Positions 7,143 to 13,680 are shown, numbered from the stretch's first letter. The stretch: DNA of 14,474 nucleotides from Aquificota bacterium (GCA_013153765.1 JAADDT010000027.1:1-14474); one strand, 5' to 3'. Numbers and translations: made by a program. The notes: generated by a model not told the origin, from the sequence alone.

Positions 7143-7712
7143 ATGATAAAAGCTGTTATAGGGCTGGGAAACCCGGGAAAGGAATACGAAAAAACCCGCC
7201 ACAACATCGGCTTTATGGTGGCTGATGCTGTGGCTTCCCTCCTTAAATGTGGCAGAAAATACACGGAAGAATGTTTTTCACACGTATACCACTGTCCGGA
7301 CCACGATCTTCTGATAGCAAAACCGCAGACCTACATGAACAACAGCGGTGTTGCGGTTAAAAACCTGATGCAGGACTACAACATAAAACCTTCGGAAATA
7401 CTGGTGGTTTACGACGACCTTGACCTGCCACTTGGTACGATAAGACTACGGAAAAAAGGTTCAAGTGGTGGACACAGGGGAATACAGTCCATAATTGAAA
7501 ACATAAAAACAGACCAGTTTCCCAGACTGAAAATAGGAATAGGCAGACCTGAAAGGAAAGAGCAGGTTGTAGATTACGTCCTTTCACCATTTGAAAAAGG
7601 GGAGCTTATGGTGGTTGACCGTGTCGTCCAGTCAGCCGCCCGGTGCATTACAGATGTGTTAAAATACGGTATTGATAAATCTATGAATTCCTGCAACCGT
7701 AAAGTGGTATAG
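7143..7712 (+). CDS. pth: Peptidyl-tRNA hydrolase
   Basis: Pth cleaves the ester bond between peptide and tRNA in peptidyl-tRNAs that fall off the ribosome, recycling the tRNA. The 189-residue protein has the full signature: GLGNPGKEYEKTRHNIGF (7-24, with N10 and catalytic H20), KPQTYMNNSG (60-69), VYDDLDLPLGTIRLRKKGSSGGHRG in two parts (89-100 and 101-113) and a helix-rich C-terminus. ATG at 7143 is only 4 bases after the rplY stop and has no clear Shine-Dalgarno sequence, so translation probably depends on ribosomes finishing rplY. The C-terminal tail (NSCNRKVV) is short and not conserved. The next gene, rpsF, is separated by a 66-base structured leader. Confidence 0.97.
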   Translation: MIKAVIGLGNPGKEYEKTRHNIGFMVADAVASLLKCGRKYTEECFSHVYHCPDHDLLIAKPQTYMNNSGVAVKNLMQDYNIKPSEILVVYDDLDLPLGTIRLRKKGSSGGHRGIQSIIENIKTDQFPRLKIGIGRPERKEQVVDYVLSPFEKGELMVVDRVVQSAARCITDVLKYGIDKSMNSCNRKVV

Positions 7713-7715
7713 GTA

Positions 7716-7772
7716 TCCTTGCTTCCGGCTTTAAAGACCGGAGGCTGATTATAAAATCAACCGTAAGGAGGT
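7716..7772 (+). promoter_or_regulatory. Structured rpsF mRNA leader, candidate S6:S18 autoregulatory element
   Basis: The 66 bases between pth and rpsF fold by eye into a compact three-helix junction. P1 pairs TCCTT (7716-7720) with AAGGA (7765-7769), which is part of the rpsF Shine-Dalgarno sequence. P2 is GCTTCCGG (7721-7728) with CCGGAGGC (7738-7745), eight pairs including one G-U. P3 is TGATT (7746-7750) with AATCA (7755-7759) around an ATAA loop. The triplet CCG (7761-7763) sits unpaired just before the 3' side of P1. Leaders bound by the S6:S18 protein complex are known in many bacteria and feature a CCG in an internal loop beside the closing helix; this arrangement fits, and the operon encodes both S6 and S18. 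No U-tract follows P2, so it is not a standard terminator. Identity as that class is inferred. Confidence 0.5.
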
Positions 7773-7778
7773 AAAGAA

Positions 7779-8117
7779 ATGCGGCATTACGAACTGGTGT
7801 TCGTGCTGAAGCCGACCATGTCAGAAGAGGAAATGGCTTCAAAGCTTGAACAGATCCAAAACCTGATCACCTCAAACGGAGGCGAGATTTACAACCTTGA
7901 CAAATGGGGAAGAAGGGAGCTTGCCTACCCTATCCAGAAGTTCAACAGCGGATACTACTACATCATCAACTTCAAAACGGAAAACCCGGAACTGCCGGGA
8001 AAACTGGAGTACAACCTGAGGCTTGACGAAGACATAATAAGATTTCTGAACTTTAAGCTGAAAACTCCGAAAAATACAGAGGAAAAGCCGGCAGAAACTT
8101 CAGAAACTAAAGAGTAA
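7779..8117 (+). CDS. rpsF: 30S ribosomal protein S6
   Basis: S6 binds the platform of the small subunit together with S18. The 112-residue protein begins with MRHYELVFVLKP, the usual first strand, followed by a helix with EEEMASKLEQIQNLI, the GRRELAYPI turn (W43-G-R-R region), strands YYYIINFK and a second helix, and it ends with the core strand IIRFLNFKL. An acidic/charged tail of about 15 residues (EEKPAETSETKE) follows. A very strong AAGGAGGT lies 6-7 bases before ATG at 7779 and can be masked by the upstream leader fold, so initiation is probably regulated. It is the first gene of the rpsF-ssb-rpsR-rplI set, found in this order in many bacteria; ssb starts 11 bases after its stop. Confidence 0.97.
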   Translation: MRHYELVFVLKPTMSEEEMASKLEQIQNLITSNGGEIYNLDKWGRRELAYPIQKFNSGYYYIINFKTENPELPGKLEYNLRLDEDIIRFLNFKLKTPKNTEEKPAETSETKE

Positions 8118-8128
8118 GGGGGAGGAAG

Positions 8129-8548
8129 ATGCTTAACAAAGTATTCCTTATAGGAAGGCTTACCAGAGACCCGGAAATAAGGTTCCTGCCCAGCGGACTT
8201 CAGGTTACCAGTTTCTCCATAGCCGTCAACAGGGCTTACAGGACGAAAGACAGCGACGAATGGAAGGAAGAGACCTACTTCTTTGATATTGAGGCGTTTG
8301 GAAACCTTGCGGAAAGGCTGGGAAAACAGCTGGTAAAAGGCACGCAAATACTGGTGGAAGGACAGCTGAGGCAGGACAGATGGGAAACGTCTGCAGGTGA
8401 AAAAAGGACAAAGATAAAGGTCGTGGCAGAAAAGGTAAACCTGCTTTCCCAGAAACCGGCTGAAAAAACGGAAAGCAAGGAAGAGCCTGAGCTTGATATA
8501 TCAACAGAGCCGGAAGACTTTTCTTCCGATGAAGACATTCCATTTTAA
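8129..8548 (+). CDS. ssb: Single-stranded DNA-binding protein
   Basis: SSB coats single-stranded DNA during replication, repair and recombination and recruits partner proteins. The 139-residue protein has an OB fold over about residues 1-108, opening with [19 protein letters not shown] and continuing with [14 protein letters not shown] and the [12 protein letters not shown] strand. A short acidic linker leads to the C-terminal tip DEDIPF, the protein-interaction tail recognised by DnaG, helicases and repair enzymes. It has a single OB domain, so it should act as a homotetramer. GGGGGAGG overlaps the spacer after rpsF and gives good spacing to ATG at 8129. Being between rpsF and rpsR is the common arrangement, and dnaB lies just downstream of the set, so replication and translation genes sit together. 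Confidence 0.97.
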   Translation: MLNKVFLIGRLTRDPEIRFLPSGLQVTSFSIAVNRAYRTKDSDEWKEETYFFDIEAFGNLAERLGKQLVKGTQILVEGQLRQDRWETSAGEKRTKIKVVAEKVNLLSQKPAEKTESKEEPELDISTEPEDFSSDEDIPF

Positions 8549-8568
8549 AAAACAAGGAGGTAAAGAAA

Positions 8569-8817
8569 TTGGCAAATAAAAACCCTACAGCCCAGAATAA
8601 ACCTTTTTTCCAGAAAAGGAAGAAATACTGCAAATTCTGTGCGGAAGGCAAAGAGCCTTCTTACAAGGACGTTGACTACCTGAGGCAGTTCATCTCCGAA
8701 AGGGGAAAAATAATTCCAAGAAGGATTTCCGGCACCTGCGGAAAACACCAGAGGAAGCTTACCGTTGAGATCAAAAGGGCAAGACAGCTTGCACTTTTAC
8801 CTTACGTAATAATGTAG
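8569..8817 (+). CDS. rpsR: 30S ribosomal protein S18, zinc-ligand (C+) form
   Basis: S18 pairs with S6 on the small-subunit platform. The 82-residue protein has the family core [18 protein letters not shown] (35-52) and the C-terminal [10 protein letters not shown]. It also keeps a potential metal site: C21 and C24 in a C-x2-C pair, then C57 and H60 in GTCGKH, the pattern of zinc-binding S18 paralogues; many bacteria have lost these ligands. The start is TTG at 8569, supported by AAGGAGGT 7 bases upstream; the next Met codon is far too late. It is 20 bases after ssb and 15 bases before rplI. With S6 it would form the complex proposed to bind the rpsF leader, so the operon may control itself through this gene product. 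Confidence 0.96.
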   Translation: MANKNPTAQNKPFFQKRKKYCKFCAEGKEPSYKDVDYLRQFISERGKIIPRRISGTCGKHQRKLTVEIKRARQLALLPYVIM

Positions 8818-8832
8818 CAGGAGGTTAAAGGA

Positions 8833-9285
8833 ATGAAAGTAATACTGGCTAAAGACGTGGAAGGCTGGGGAACAATCGGGGATATTATAGAAGTAAAAAG
8901 GGGATTTGCAAGGAACTACCTTATCCCTAAAGGGCTGGCATACGAAGCCACAGACAGCAACATAAAAATGGTTCAGGAAATACTCAGGCAGAAATCAAGG
9001 AAGCTGGAAAGGGAAAAGCAAAAAGCACTGGAAACGGCAGAAAAGCTGAAAGGTCTGGAAATAGAGATCAAAAAGCCTGTAGGAACTACCGGCAAACTGT
9101 ACGGCTCCGTTACCACATCTGACATAGCACAAATACTGAAAGAAAAGGGCATAGAAATAGACAGGAAAAAAATAATGCTACGCAGTCCCATCAGAAACAT
9201 TGGAGCTTACAACATCACCATCAGACTGCACCCTGAGGTAAGTGAAGTAATAAAGGTTCACGTGGTTCCTGAAAACGTTGAATAG
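8833..9285 (+). CDS. rplI: 50S ribosomal protein L9
   Basis: L9 binds 23S rRNA near the L1 stalk and extends away from the ribosome. The 150-residue protein shows the N-terminal RNA-binding domain (MKVILAKDVEGWGTIGDIIEVKRG in two halves, then FARNYLIPKGLA, about 25-36), the long exposed helix (about 41-76, rich in Lys/Glu/Arg) and the C-terminal domain with GKLYGSVTTSDIA (about 87-99) and IRLHPEVS. Length and layout are normal. ATG at 8833 has AGGAGGTT upstream at good spacing. It is the last gene of the ribosomal operon; a strong intrinsic terminator begins 6 bases after the stop codon. Confidence 0.97.
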   Translation: MKVILAKDVEGWGTIGDIIEVKRGFARNYLIPKGLAYEATDSNIKMVQEILRQKSRKLEREKQKALETAEKLKGLEIEIKKPVGTTGKLYGSVTTSDIAQILKEKGIEIDRKKIMLRSPIRNIGAYNITIRLHPEVSEVIKVHVVPENVE

Positions 9286-9290
9286 TCCTG

Positions 9291-9316
9291 AAGCCTGCTT
9301 CGGCAGGCTTTTTATT
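9291..9316 (+). terminator. Rho-independent terminator after rplI
   Basis: A perfect 8-bp stem AAGCCTGC / GCAGGCTT closes on a TTCG tetraloop, one of the most stable RNA loops, and runs straight into TTTTTATT. It starts 6 bases after the rplI stop codon. It should end the ispE-to-rplI transcript and separate it from dnaB. Confidence 0.93.
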
Positions 9317-9323
9317 CAAACGG

Positions 9324-9351
9324 TTGATTTATCCGAAAATGTAGTTAAGAT
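9324..9351 (+). promoter_or_regulatory. Candidate promoter for the dnaB operon
   Basis: TTGATT (9324-9329) and TAAGAT (9346-9351) are separated by 16 bases, each matching the sigma-70 consensus at four of six positions. Transcription would begin near 9358, giving a leader of about 30 bases. The position, directly after a strong terminator and before dnaB, supports it. The -10 lies inside an inverted repeat, GTTAA-5-TTAAC (9344-9358), which could be a binding site or chance. Confidence 0.5.
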
Positions 9352-9389
9352 ATTTAACCACACACAAAAAAACAAATCGGGATTGGTTT

Positions 9390-10826
9390 ATGGCGGAAGA
9401 GATTGACATTTCCCTACCCCACGACGATCAAACGGAGAGGGCAGTCTTAGGAGGTCTTTTCATTGACCCCTCTGTGGCTGACGTGGTCTTCAACATACTA
9501 AAGCCGGAAGACTTTTTCAACCTGAAACACCGCATCATTTACGAAGCCATAATCCAGCTTGTAGAAGAAGGTAAAGAGCTTGACCCACTTGTACTTGTAA
9601 ACTATCTGGACAGTAAGGGAAAGCTGGAAGAGGTGGGCGGGAAAAACTACATAGCCCTTATCGGGAACGATGCGGCACCGCCAAACATAATAGAAACGCT
9701 GGCACAACAGCTGAAAGAAAAATCAATAGCCAGAAACCTTATACTGGTAGCAAAAAACATAATCCAGAAATCAAAAAGGATAAAGGACATAAACCAGCTT
9801 ATAGAAGAAGCTGAAACGGAAATATTCAAGCTGAACGAAGAAAGGGCTACCACCCATTACTACGAACTGCGGGAAGTAATAAAACAGACCCTCCAGATAA
9901 TAAACGAGCTTTCAAAAAAAGAAACCCTGATAACAGGCATACCTTCAGGATTTTACGAGATAGACAGGCTCACAACCGGCTTCCACCCGGGGGACTTTAT
10001 CATAATAGCCGCCAGACCGGCTATGGGAAAAACATCGTTCGCCCTTTCCATACTCCACAACGTTTCGGTGGTTGACAACAGACCTGCCGCATTCTTCTCC
10101 CTTGAGATGTCAAAGGAACAGATAGCCATGAGGCTACTTTCCCTTGAAACCGGAATTAAGCTGAAAGACATAAGGGCAGGTTTTTTAAGCAGGGACAAAC
10201 TGGAAAAGCTTACCGAAACGGCAATGCATCTGGCAAAAGCCCCACTATACATAGACGACACCGCCTCCCTGTCCATACTTGATTTAAGGGCAAAGGCAAG
10301 GAGGCTGAAAAGGGAAAGGGACATACAGCTTATAGTGGTTGATTACTTACAACTTATGCGTTCCCACAGGAGAACTGAAAACAGACAGCAAGAGGTGGCT
10401 GAAATATCCCGGGGACTGAAAGCACTGGCAAAGGAGCTGAACATACCCGTAATATCCCTTGCCCAGCTTTCAAGACAGACCGAAATGAGGGCGGACAAAA
10501 GACCCCAGCTTGCAGACCTGAGGGAAAGTGGCTCCATTGAGCAGGATGCGGACGTTGTAATGTTTATACACAGACCGGAATACTACAAGAAAAATCCAAC
10601 GCCTGAGGAGGAAGGTCTGGCGGAAATAATAATAGCAAAACAGAGGAACGGTCCTACCGACATTGTGGAGCTTGCATTCCTTAAGAAAATAACCAAATTT
10701 GAAAACCTTGCCAAATCAAAACCCCCTGACGGATACGGTGAAGGGGAAGATGATGATAAAATAGAAAAGGAACTTGACCTGAAAAACGTTGAAATTCTAA
10801 CGGAAGAGGACATAGCAGAGTTTTAA
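9390..10826 (+). CDS. dnaB: Replicative DNA helicase
   Basis: DnaB is the hexameric helicase that unwinds DNA ahead of the replication fork and contacts primase. The 478-residue protein has the N-terminal helical domain (about 8-110, beginning PHDDQTERAVLGGLFIDP), a linker, and the RecA-like motor domain from about 180. Walker A is ARPAMGKT (208-215, K214), the catalytic glutamate lies in FFSLEMSKEQ, Walker B is LIVVDYLQLM (D318), and later motifs include RADKRPQLADLRESGSIEQDAD and IIIAKQRNGPTD. No intein interrupts the Walker A or later motifs, though inteins are common in dnaB. ATG at 9390 has only a weak GGGA upstream. It opens a new transcription unit after the rplI terminator; the mlaE-like gene starts immediately after its stop (TAA directly followed by ATG). 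The acidic C-terminal tail (about 450-478) is longer than usual and low in complexity. Confidence 0.97.
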   Translation: MAEEIDISLPHDDQTERAVLGGLFIDPSVADVVFNILKPEDFFNLKHRIIYEAIIQLVEEGKELDPLVLVNYLDSKGKLEEVGGKNYIALIGNDAAPPNIIETLAQQLKEKSIARNLILVAKNIIQKSKRIKDINQLIEEAETEIFKLNEERATTHYYELREVIKQTLQIINELSKKETLITGIPSGFYEIDRLTTGFHPGDFIIIAARPAMGKTSFALSILHNVSVVDNRPAAFFSLEMSKEQIAMRLLSLETGIKLKDIRAGFLSRDKLEKLTETAMHLAKAPLYIDDTASLSILDLRAKARRLKRERDIQLIVVDYLQLMRSHRRTENRQQEVAEISRGLKALAKELNIPVISLAQLSRQTEMRADKRPQLADLRESGSIEQDADVVMFIHRPEYYKKNPTPEEEGLAEIIIAKQRNGPTDIVELAFLKKITKFENLAKSKPPDGYGEGEDDDKIEKELDLKNVEILTEEDIAEF

Positions 10827-11573
10827 ATGGAGAAATTAAAAAGGTTTGTTGAGCATGTGGGGGACGCCACAATTCTTTTTTTAAAAACGGTCTGGATAAT
10901 ACTGAAAAATCCCCCAAAAATAAGGCATATCCTCAAGTATATGGACGAAATCGGCGTAAGTGCCGCCCCGCTTATAGCCATAACCGGCTTTTTCACCGGA
11001 GGCGTTCTGGTGGTTGAAACCTATCCCACATTCCACAAGTTCAACGCAGAATACCTGATAGGTGCCCTTGTATCCCTTTCCCTGTCAAGGGAGCTTTCCC
11101 CTGTGCTGGTAGCCCTGCTGGTAACGGCAAGGAGCGGTTCGGCTATGGCGGCAAACATAGGCACGATGCGTATAACCGAGCAGATAGACGCCCTTGAGGT
11201 GATGGCGGTAAACCCGATAAGGTATCTGATAGCCCCTAGACTGATAGCGGCTATTATTATGGTGCCTTCCCTAACCGTCCTTTCTTATACGTCCGGTCTT
11301 TTAGGCGGATACTTTGTGGGAACACAGCTGTATTCAATAAACCCTTACCTTTTTGTTGAAAAGATGAAAGACCTTACGGAGCTACACGACATTACCGGCG
11401 GTCTTTACAAATCAGCCGTATTTGCAATGGTCATAACCATAGTTGCCTGTTATTTCGGATACATAACCAAAGGTGGTGCTGAAGGTGTGGGAAGGTCAAC
11501 GACCACGGCGGTTGTGGTTGCTTCGGTTCTTATCCTGATACTGGATTACTTCCTTACCGCCTTAATATATTAG
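10827..11573 (+). CDS. mlaE: MlaE-family ABC transporter permease (lipid transport)
   Basis: MlaE permeases form the membrane part of MlaFEDB-type systems that move phospholipids between inner and outer membranes. The 248-residue protein has five or six membrane segments and the family's central signature over 87-130: SRELSPVLVALLVTARSG, then SAMAANIGTMRITEQIDA and LEVMAVNP. The late segment GGAEGVGRSTTTAVV (217-231) is also conserved. Its ATG directly abuts the dnaB stop codon (TAAATG) with no separate ribosome binding site, so translation is likely coupled to dnaB. The next gene, pfkA, begins 10 bases later. The partners normally beside it, the ATPase MlaF and the MCE-domain protein MlaD, are not in this window, so they must be encoded elsewhere. 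The substrate is inferred from the family only. The symbol is by homology. Confidence 0.92.
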   Translation: MEKLKRFVEHVGDATILFLKTVWIILKNPPKIRHILKYMDEIGVSAAPLIAITGFFTGGVLVVETYPTFHKFNAEYLIGALVSLSLSRELSPVLVALLVTARSGSAMAANIGTMRITEQIDALEVMAVNPIRYLIAPRLIAAIIMVPSLTVLSYTSGLLGGYFVGTQLYSINPYLFVEKMKDLTELHDITGGLYKSAVFAMVITIVACYFGYITKGGAEGVGRSTTTAVVVASVLILILDYFLTALIY

Positions 11574-11583
11574 GACGGGAAAA

Positions 11584-12555
11584 ATGAAAATAGCCGTTTT
11601 AACAAGCGGGGGAGACGCCCCCGGACTTAACGCCTGTATAAGGGCTGTGGTAAGGGCAGGGCACCACTACGGCTATCAGGTCATCGGCGTCAAAAGGGGA
11701 TTTAAAGGTCTTATAGATAGGGATTTTGTTTCCCTTTCACCACGGGACGTGGGACTGATCATAAACAGGGGAGGGACCATACTCCTTTCTTCAAGGGAAG
11801 ACCGTTTTTTCAGTTATGAATACAGGAAAAAGGCTGTTGAAAACCTGAAAAAAGAAGGAATAGACTGCCTTTTCGTCATAGGGGGAAACGGCAGTTTTCA
11901 GGGGGCAAACCTGCTTGCGGAAGAATTCGACTTTCCGGTAATAGGCATACCAAAAACCATAGACAACGACACTTACGGCACTGAGTACACAATCGGTTTT
12001 GATACGGCGGTAAACAACGCAGTTGAAAGCATAGACAAGATAAGGGACACATCAATGTCCCATGAAAGGATTTTCGTGGTTGAGGTGATGGGAAGGGACA
12101 GCGGTTTTATCGCCCTCGCCTCGTCAATAGCCTCCGGAGCGGACGTTGCACTCATTCCCGAATACCCGTTCCCAATATTCCGTATAGTGGAAACACTGAT
12201 AAAGGCAAGGGAAAGGGGAAAAAGGTTCTCCATAATAGTGGTGGCTGAAGGTGTGGCACCTGCAAGGAAAATAGCCGGCATACTGGAAGAAAAGCTAAAA
12301 CCGTACGGCTTTGGTGAGGTAAGACATTCCGTACTGGGATACATACAAAGGGGAGGAAGTCCCACCGCCTACGACAGGATAACCGCTTCCCGCTTCGGCG
12401 TTTTTGCTGTAGAGCAGTTCAGTAAAGGGAAAACAAAAATTATGGTAGCAATGGAAAACGGTAAGGTAGTTCCAAAGCCACTGAAGGTTTCTTTTGGTAG
12501 AATAAAAAAGCCCGATTTTTCGGACTTCCAGTTAAATAACATTTTGACGCTGTAG
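11584..12555 (+). CDS. pfkA: 6-phosphofructokinase with mixed ATP/PPi-type signature
   Basis: PfkA phosphorylates fructose 6-phosphate to fructose 1,6-bisphosphate in glycolysis. The 323-residue length is that of bacterial ATP-PFK subunits. Motifs: TSGGDAPGLNA (7-17), RGFKGL (38-43), GGTILLSSR (63-71), GGNGS (100-104), PKTIDND (123-129, with catalytic D127 and D129), GFDTAVN and VMGRDSGFIAL. Two residues are unusual. N102 replaces the aspartate of the GGDGS motif that binds Mg-ATP in E. coli (D103), while G103 (E. coli G104) is the ATP-type residue rather than the Asp of PPi enzymes. K124 replaces the Gly of PGTIDND and is the residue typical of PPi-dependent enzymes. The phosphoryl donor is therefore uncertain, ATP being somewhat more likely. 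ATG at 11584 follows AGGACGGGA; the gene is 10 bases after mlaE and 2 bases before spoVG. Confidence 0.94.
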   Translation: MKIAVLTSGGDAPGLNACIRAVVRAGHHYGYQVIGVKRGFKGLIDRDFVSLSPRDVGLIINRGGTILLSSREDRFFSYEYRKKAVENLKKEGIDCLFVIGGNGSFQGANLLAEEFDFPVIGIPKTIDNDTYGTEYTIGFDTAVNNAVESIDKIRDTSMSHERIFVVEVMGRDSGFIALASSIASGADVALIPEYPFPIFRIVETLIKARERGKRFSIIVVAEGVAPARKIAGILEEKLKPYGFGEVRHSVLGYIQRGGSPTAYDRITASRFGVFAVEQFSKGKTKIMVAMENGKVVPKPLKVSFGRIKKPDFSDFQLNNILTL

Positions 12556-12557
12556 AT

Positions 12558-12830
12558 ATGGAGATAACCGAAGTAAAGATTTATCCTTTTGATACGAGTA
12601 GAATAGGCGGTCGTGTAAGGGCTGTAGCCGACATAACCATAGACAACACCCTTGTGATAAAAGGGATAAAACTGGTTGAATCAAAACACGGCGGTCTTTT
12701 CATCTCCTTTCCAAAAAAAGTAAGCTCTAAAGGTACGTACGTTGAGATAATCCAGTCATTGGACAGTGAGTTTACGGAAAAGGTAAGGAGAGCTGTTGTT
12801 GACAAATATAAAGAGATAATGGGGGAATGA
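12558..12830 (+). CDS. spoVG: SpoVG-family nucleic-acid-binding regulator
   Basis: The 90-residue protein matches SpoVG: an N-terminal strand MEITEVKIYPF, then GGRVRAVADITIDNTLVIKGIKLVE (18-42 region), the conserved core GGLFISFPKK (45-54) and a C-terminal helix with FTEKVRRAVVDKYKEI. SpoVG proteins, first found as sporulation factors in Bacillus, bind DNA and RNA and adjust expression in Listeria, Borrelia and others. Spore formation is not implied. The start ATG lies 2 bases after the pfkA stop with no clear SD, so translation is probably coupled to pfkA. The stop codon lies inside a 9-bp hairpin at 12821-12843, so terminating ribosomes and the hairpin may interfere with each other. In Firmicutes spoVG sits close to ispE, prs, ctc and pth; here it is in the next operon. 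Confidence 0.93.
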   Translation: MEITEVKIYPFDTSRIGGRVRAVADITIDNTLVIKGIKLVESKHGGLFISFPKKVSSKGTYVEIIQSLDSEFTEKVRRAVVDKYKEIMGE

Positions 12831-12860
12831 AGACCATTCCCCCCGTCCCCCGGCGTTTTT
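12821..12860 (+). terminator. Hairpin and T-run between convergent spoVG and mscS
   Basis: GGGGGAATG (12821-12829) pairs perfectly with CATTCCCCC (12835-12843) around a five-base loop. It is followed after 12 C/G-rich bases by TTTTT (12856-12860). For spoVG the T-run is further from the stem than usual; an alternative fold pairing GGGGGA (12821-12826) with TCCCCC (12846-12851) brings the stem within 4 bases of the T-run and would work better. On the minus strand the same hairpin is followed by a moderately T-rich stretch and may help end mscS transcription. The element overlaps the last codons and stop of spoVG. Confidence 0.55.
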
Positions 12861-12862
12861 AA

Positions 12863-13666
12863 TTACTGCTCTTTTTTCAGGTGAACGTCCATTTGTGGAT
12901 ATGGTATTGTGATGCCCACTTCATCAAATCTGGTTTTTATGGTCTCAAGCAGGTCAAAGTAAACAGGCCAGTAATCGGAAGATTTAACCCACGGTCTTAC
13001 AACAAAGTTAACACTGCTGTCAGCAAGCTCGGAAACAGCCACAGTTGGAGGAGGGTCCTTCAAAATCCTTTCATCGGAGTTCAGTATGTTCCACAGCTCT
13101 TCCTTAACCTTCTTCAGGTCGTCCTCGTAGCTAACACCTATAACAAGGTCAATCCTTCTTGTGTCCTTAGCAGAGTAGTTTACGATATTTCCGCCTACGA
13201 TGTTTGAGTTCGGCACTATAACCTGTTTGTTGTCTCCTGTCTTTAAAGTTGTGTTAAATATGCCTATCTCCTCAACAACACCTGTAGCTCCGCCTGCCTC
13301 AATAAAATCACCAACCTTGAAAGGTCTGAAGATCATAAGCACCGCACCTGCTCCGAAGTTTGCCAGATTGCTTTGGAGGGCAAGACCTATTGCCAAGGTT
13401 GCCGCACCTAAGATAGCAACGAATGAGGTCGTCTGCACGCCTAAAGTTCCCAATGCGGCGATAATAACTAAAATAAGCAGACCTACATAAATCAGCTTTT
13501 GCAGGAAGTTAGCCAGCGTTTGATCCATATCGGACCTTTCAAGCAGTTTACCACTTAAAGCGGCAAGCTTGCCGGCTACCCATTTACCTACAATAAATAC
13601 AAGTATTGCTCCTGCAATCCGTATCGCCCACTGGAGTGCAAGATCAATAATTCCTTGAAGCTCCAT
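12863..13666 (-). CDS. mscS: MscS-family mechanosensitive channel
   Basis: Small-conductance mechanosensitive channels open under membrane tension and release solutes during osmotic downshock. The 267-residue protein has three membrane segments: TM1 about 10-32, TM2 about 57-78, and a long pore-lining TM3 about 83-125 with the Gly/Ala-rich face GAATLAIGLALQSNLANFGA followed by the MIFRPFKVGDFIE junction. The cytoplasmic part holds the beta domain (VEEIGIFNTTLKTGDNKQV, VPNSNIVGGNIVN) and an alpha/beta C-terminal domain ending in GITIPYPQMDVHL. The ATG at 13666 is preferred to an adjacent GTG at 13669 because AGGAGG then lies 8 bases upstream, the ideal spacing. It follows the DUF481 gene after 14 bases, with that gene's stop codon abutting this ribosome binding site, so both are probably one transcript. 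The length is that of the minimal MscS type. Confidence 0.95.
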   Translation of the reverse strand: MELQGIIDLALQWAIRIAGAILVFIVGKWVAGKLAALSGKLLERSDMDQTLANFLQKLIYVGLLILVIIAALGTLGVQTTSFVAILGAATLAIGLALQSNLANFGAGAVLMIFRPFKVGDFIEAGGATGVVEEIGIFNTTLKTGDNKQVIVPNSNIVGGNIVNYSAKDTRRIDLVIGVSYEDDLKKVKEELWNILNSDERILKDPPPTVAVSELADSSVNFVVRPWVKSSDYWPVYFDLLETIKTRFDEVGITIPYPQMDVHLKKEQ

Positions 13667-13680
13667 CACCTATCCCTCCT

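Noticed and set aside
7721-7745. Hairpin after pth as an intrinsic terminator
   Set aside because: The 8-bp stem is followed by TGATTATAAAATC, not a T-run, and the following hairpin and Shine-Dalgarno pairing fit a translational leader better.
9390-10826. Possible intein in dnaB
   Set aside because: Length (478 aa) and uninterrupted Walker A, Walker B and later motifs exclude an insertion.
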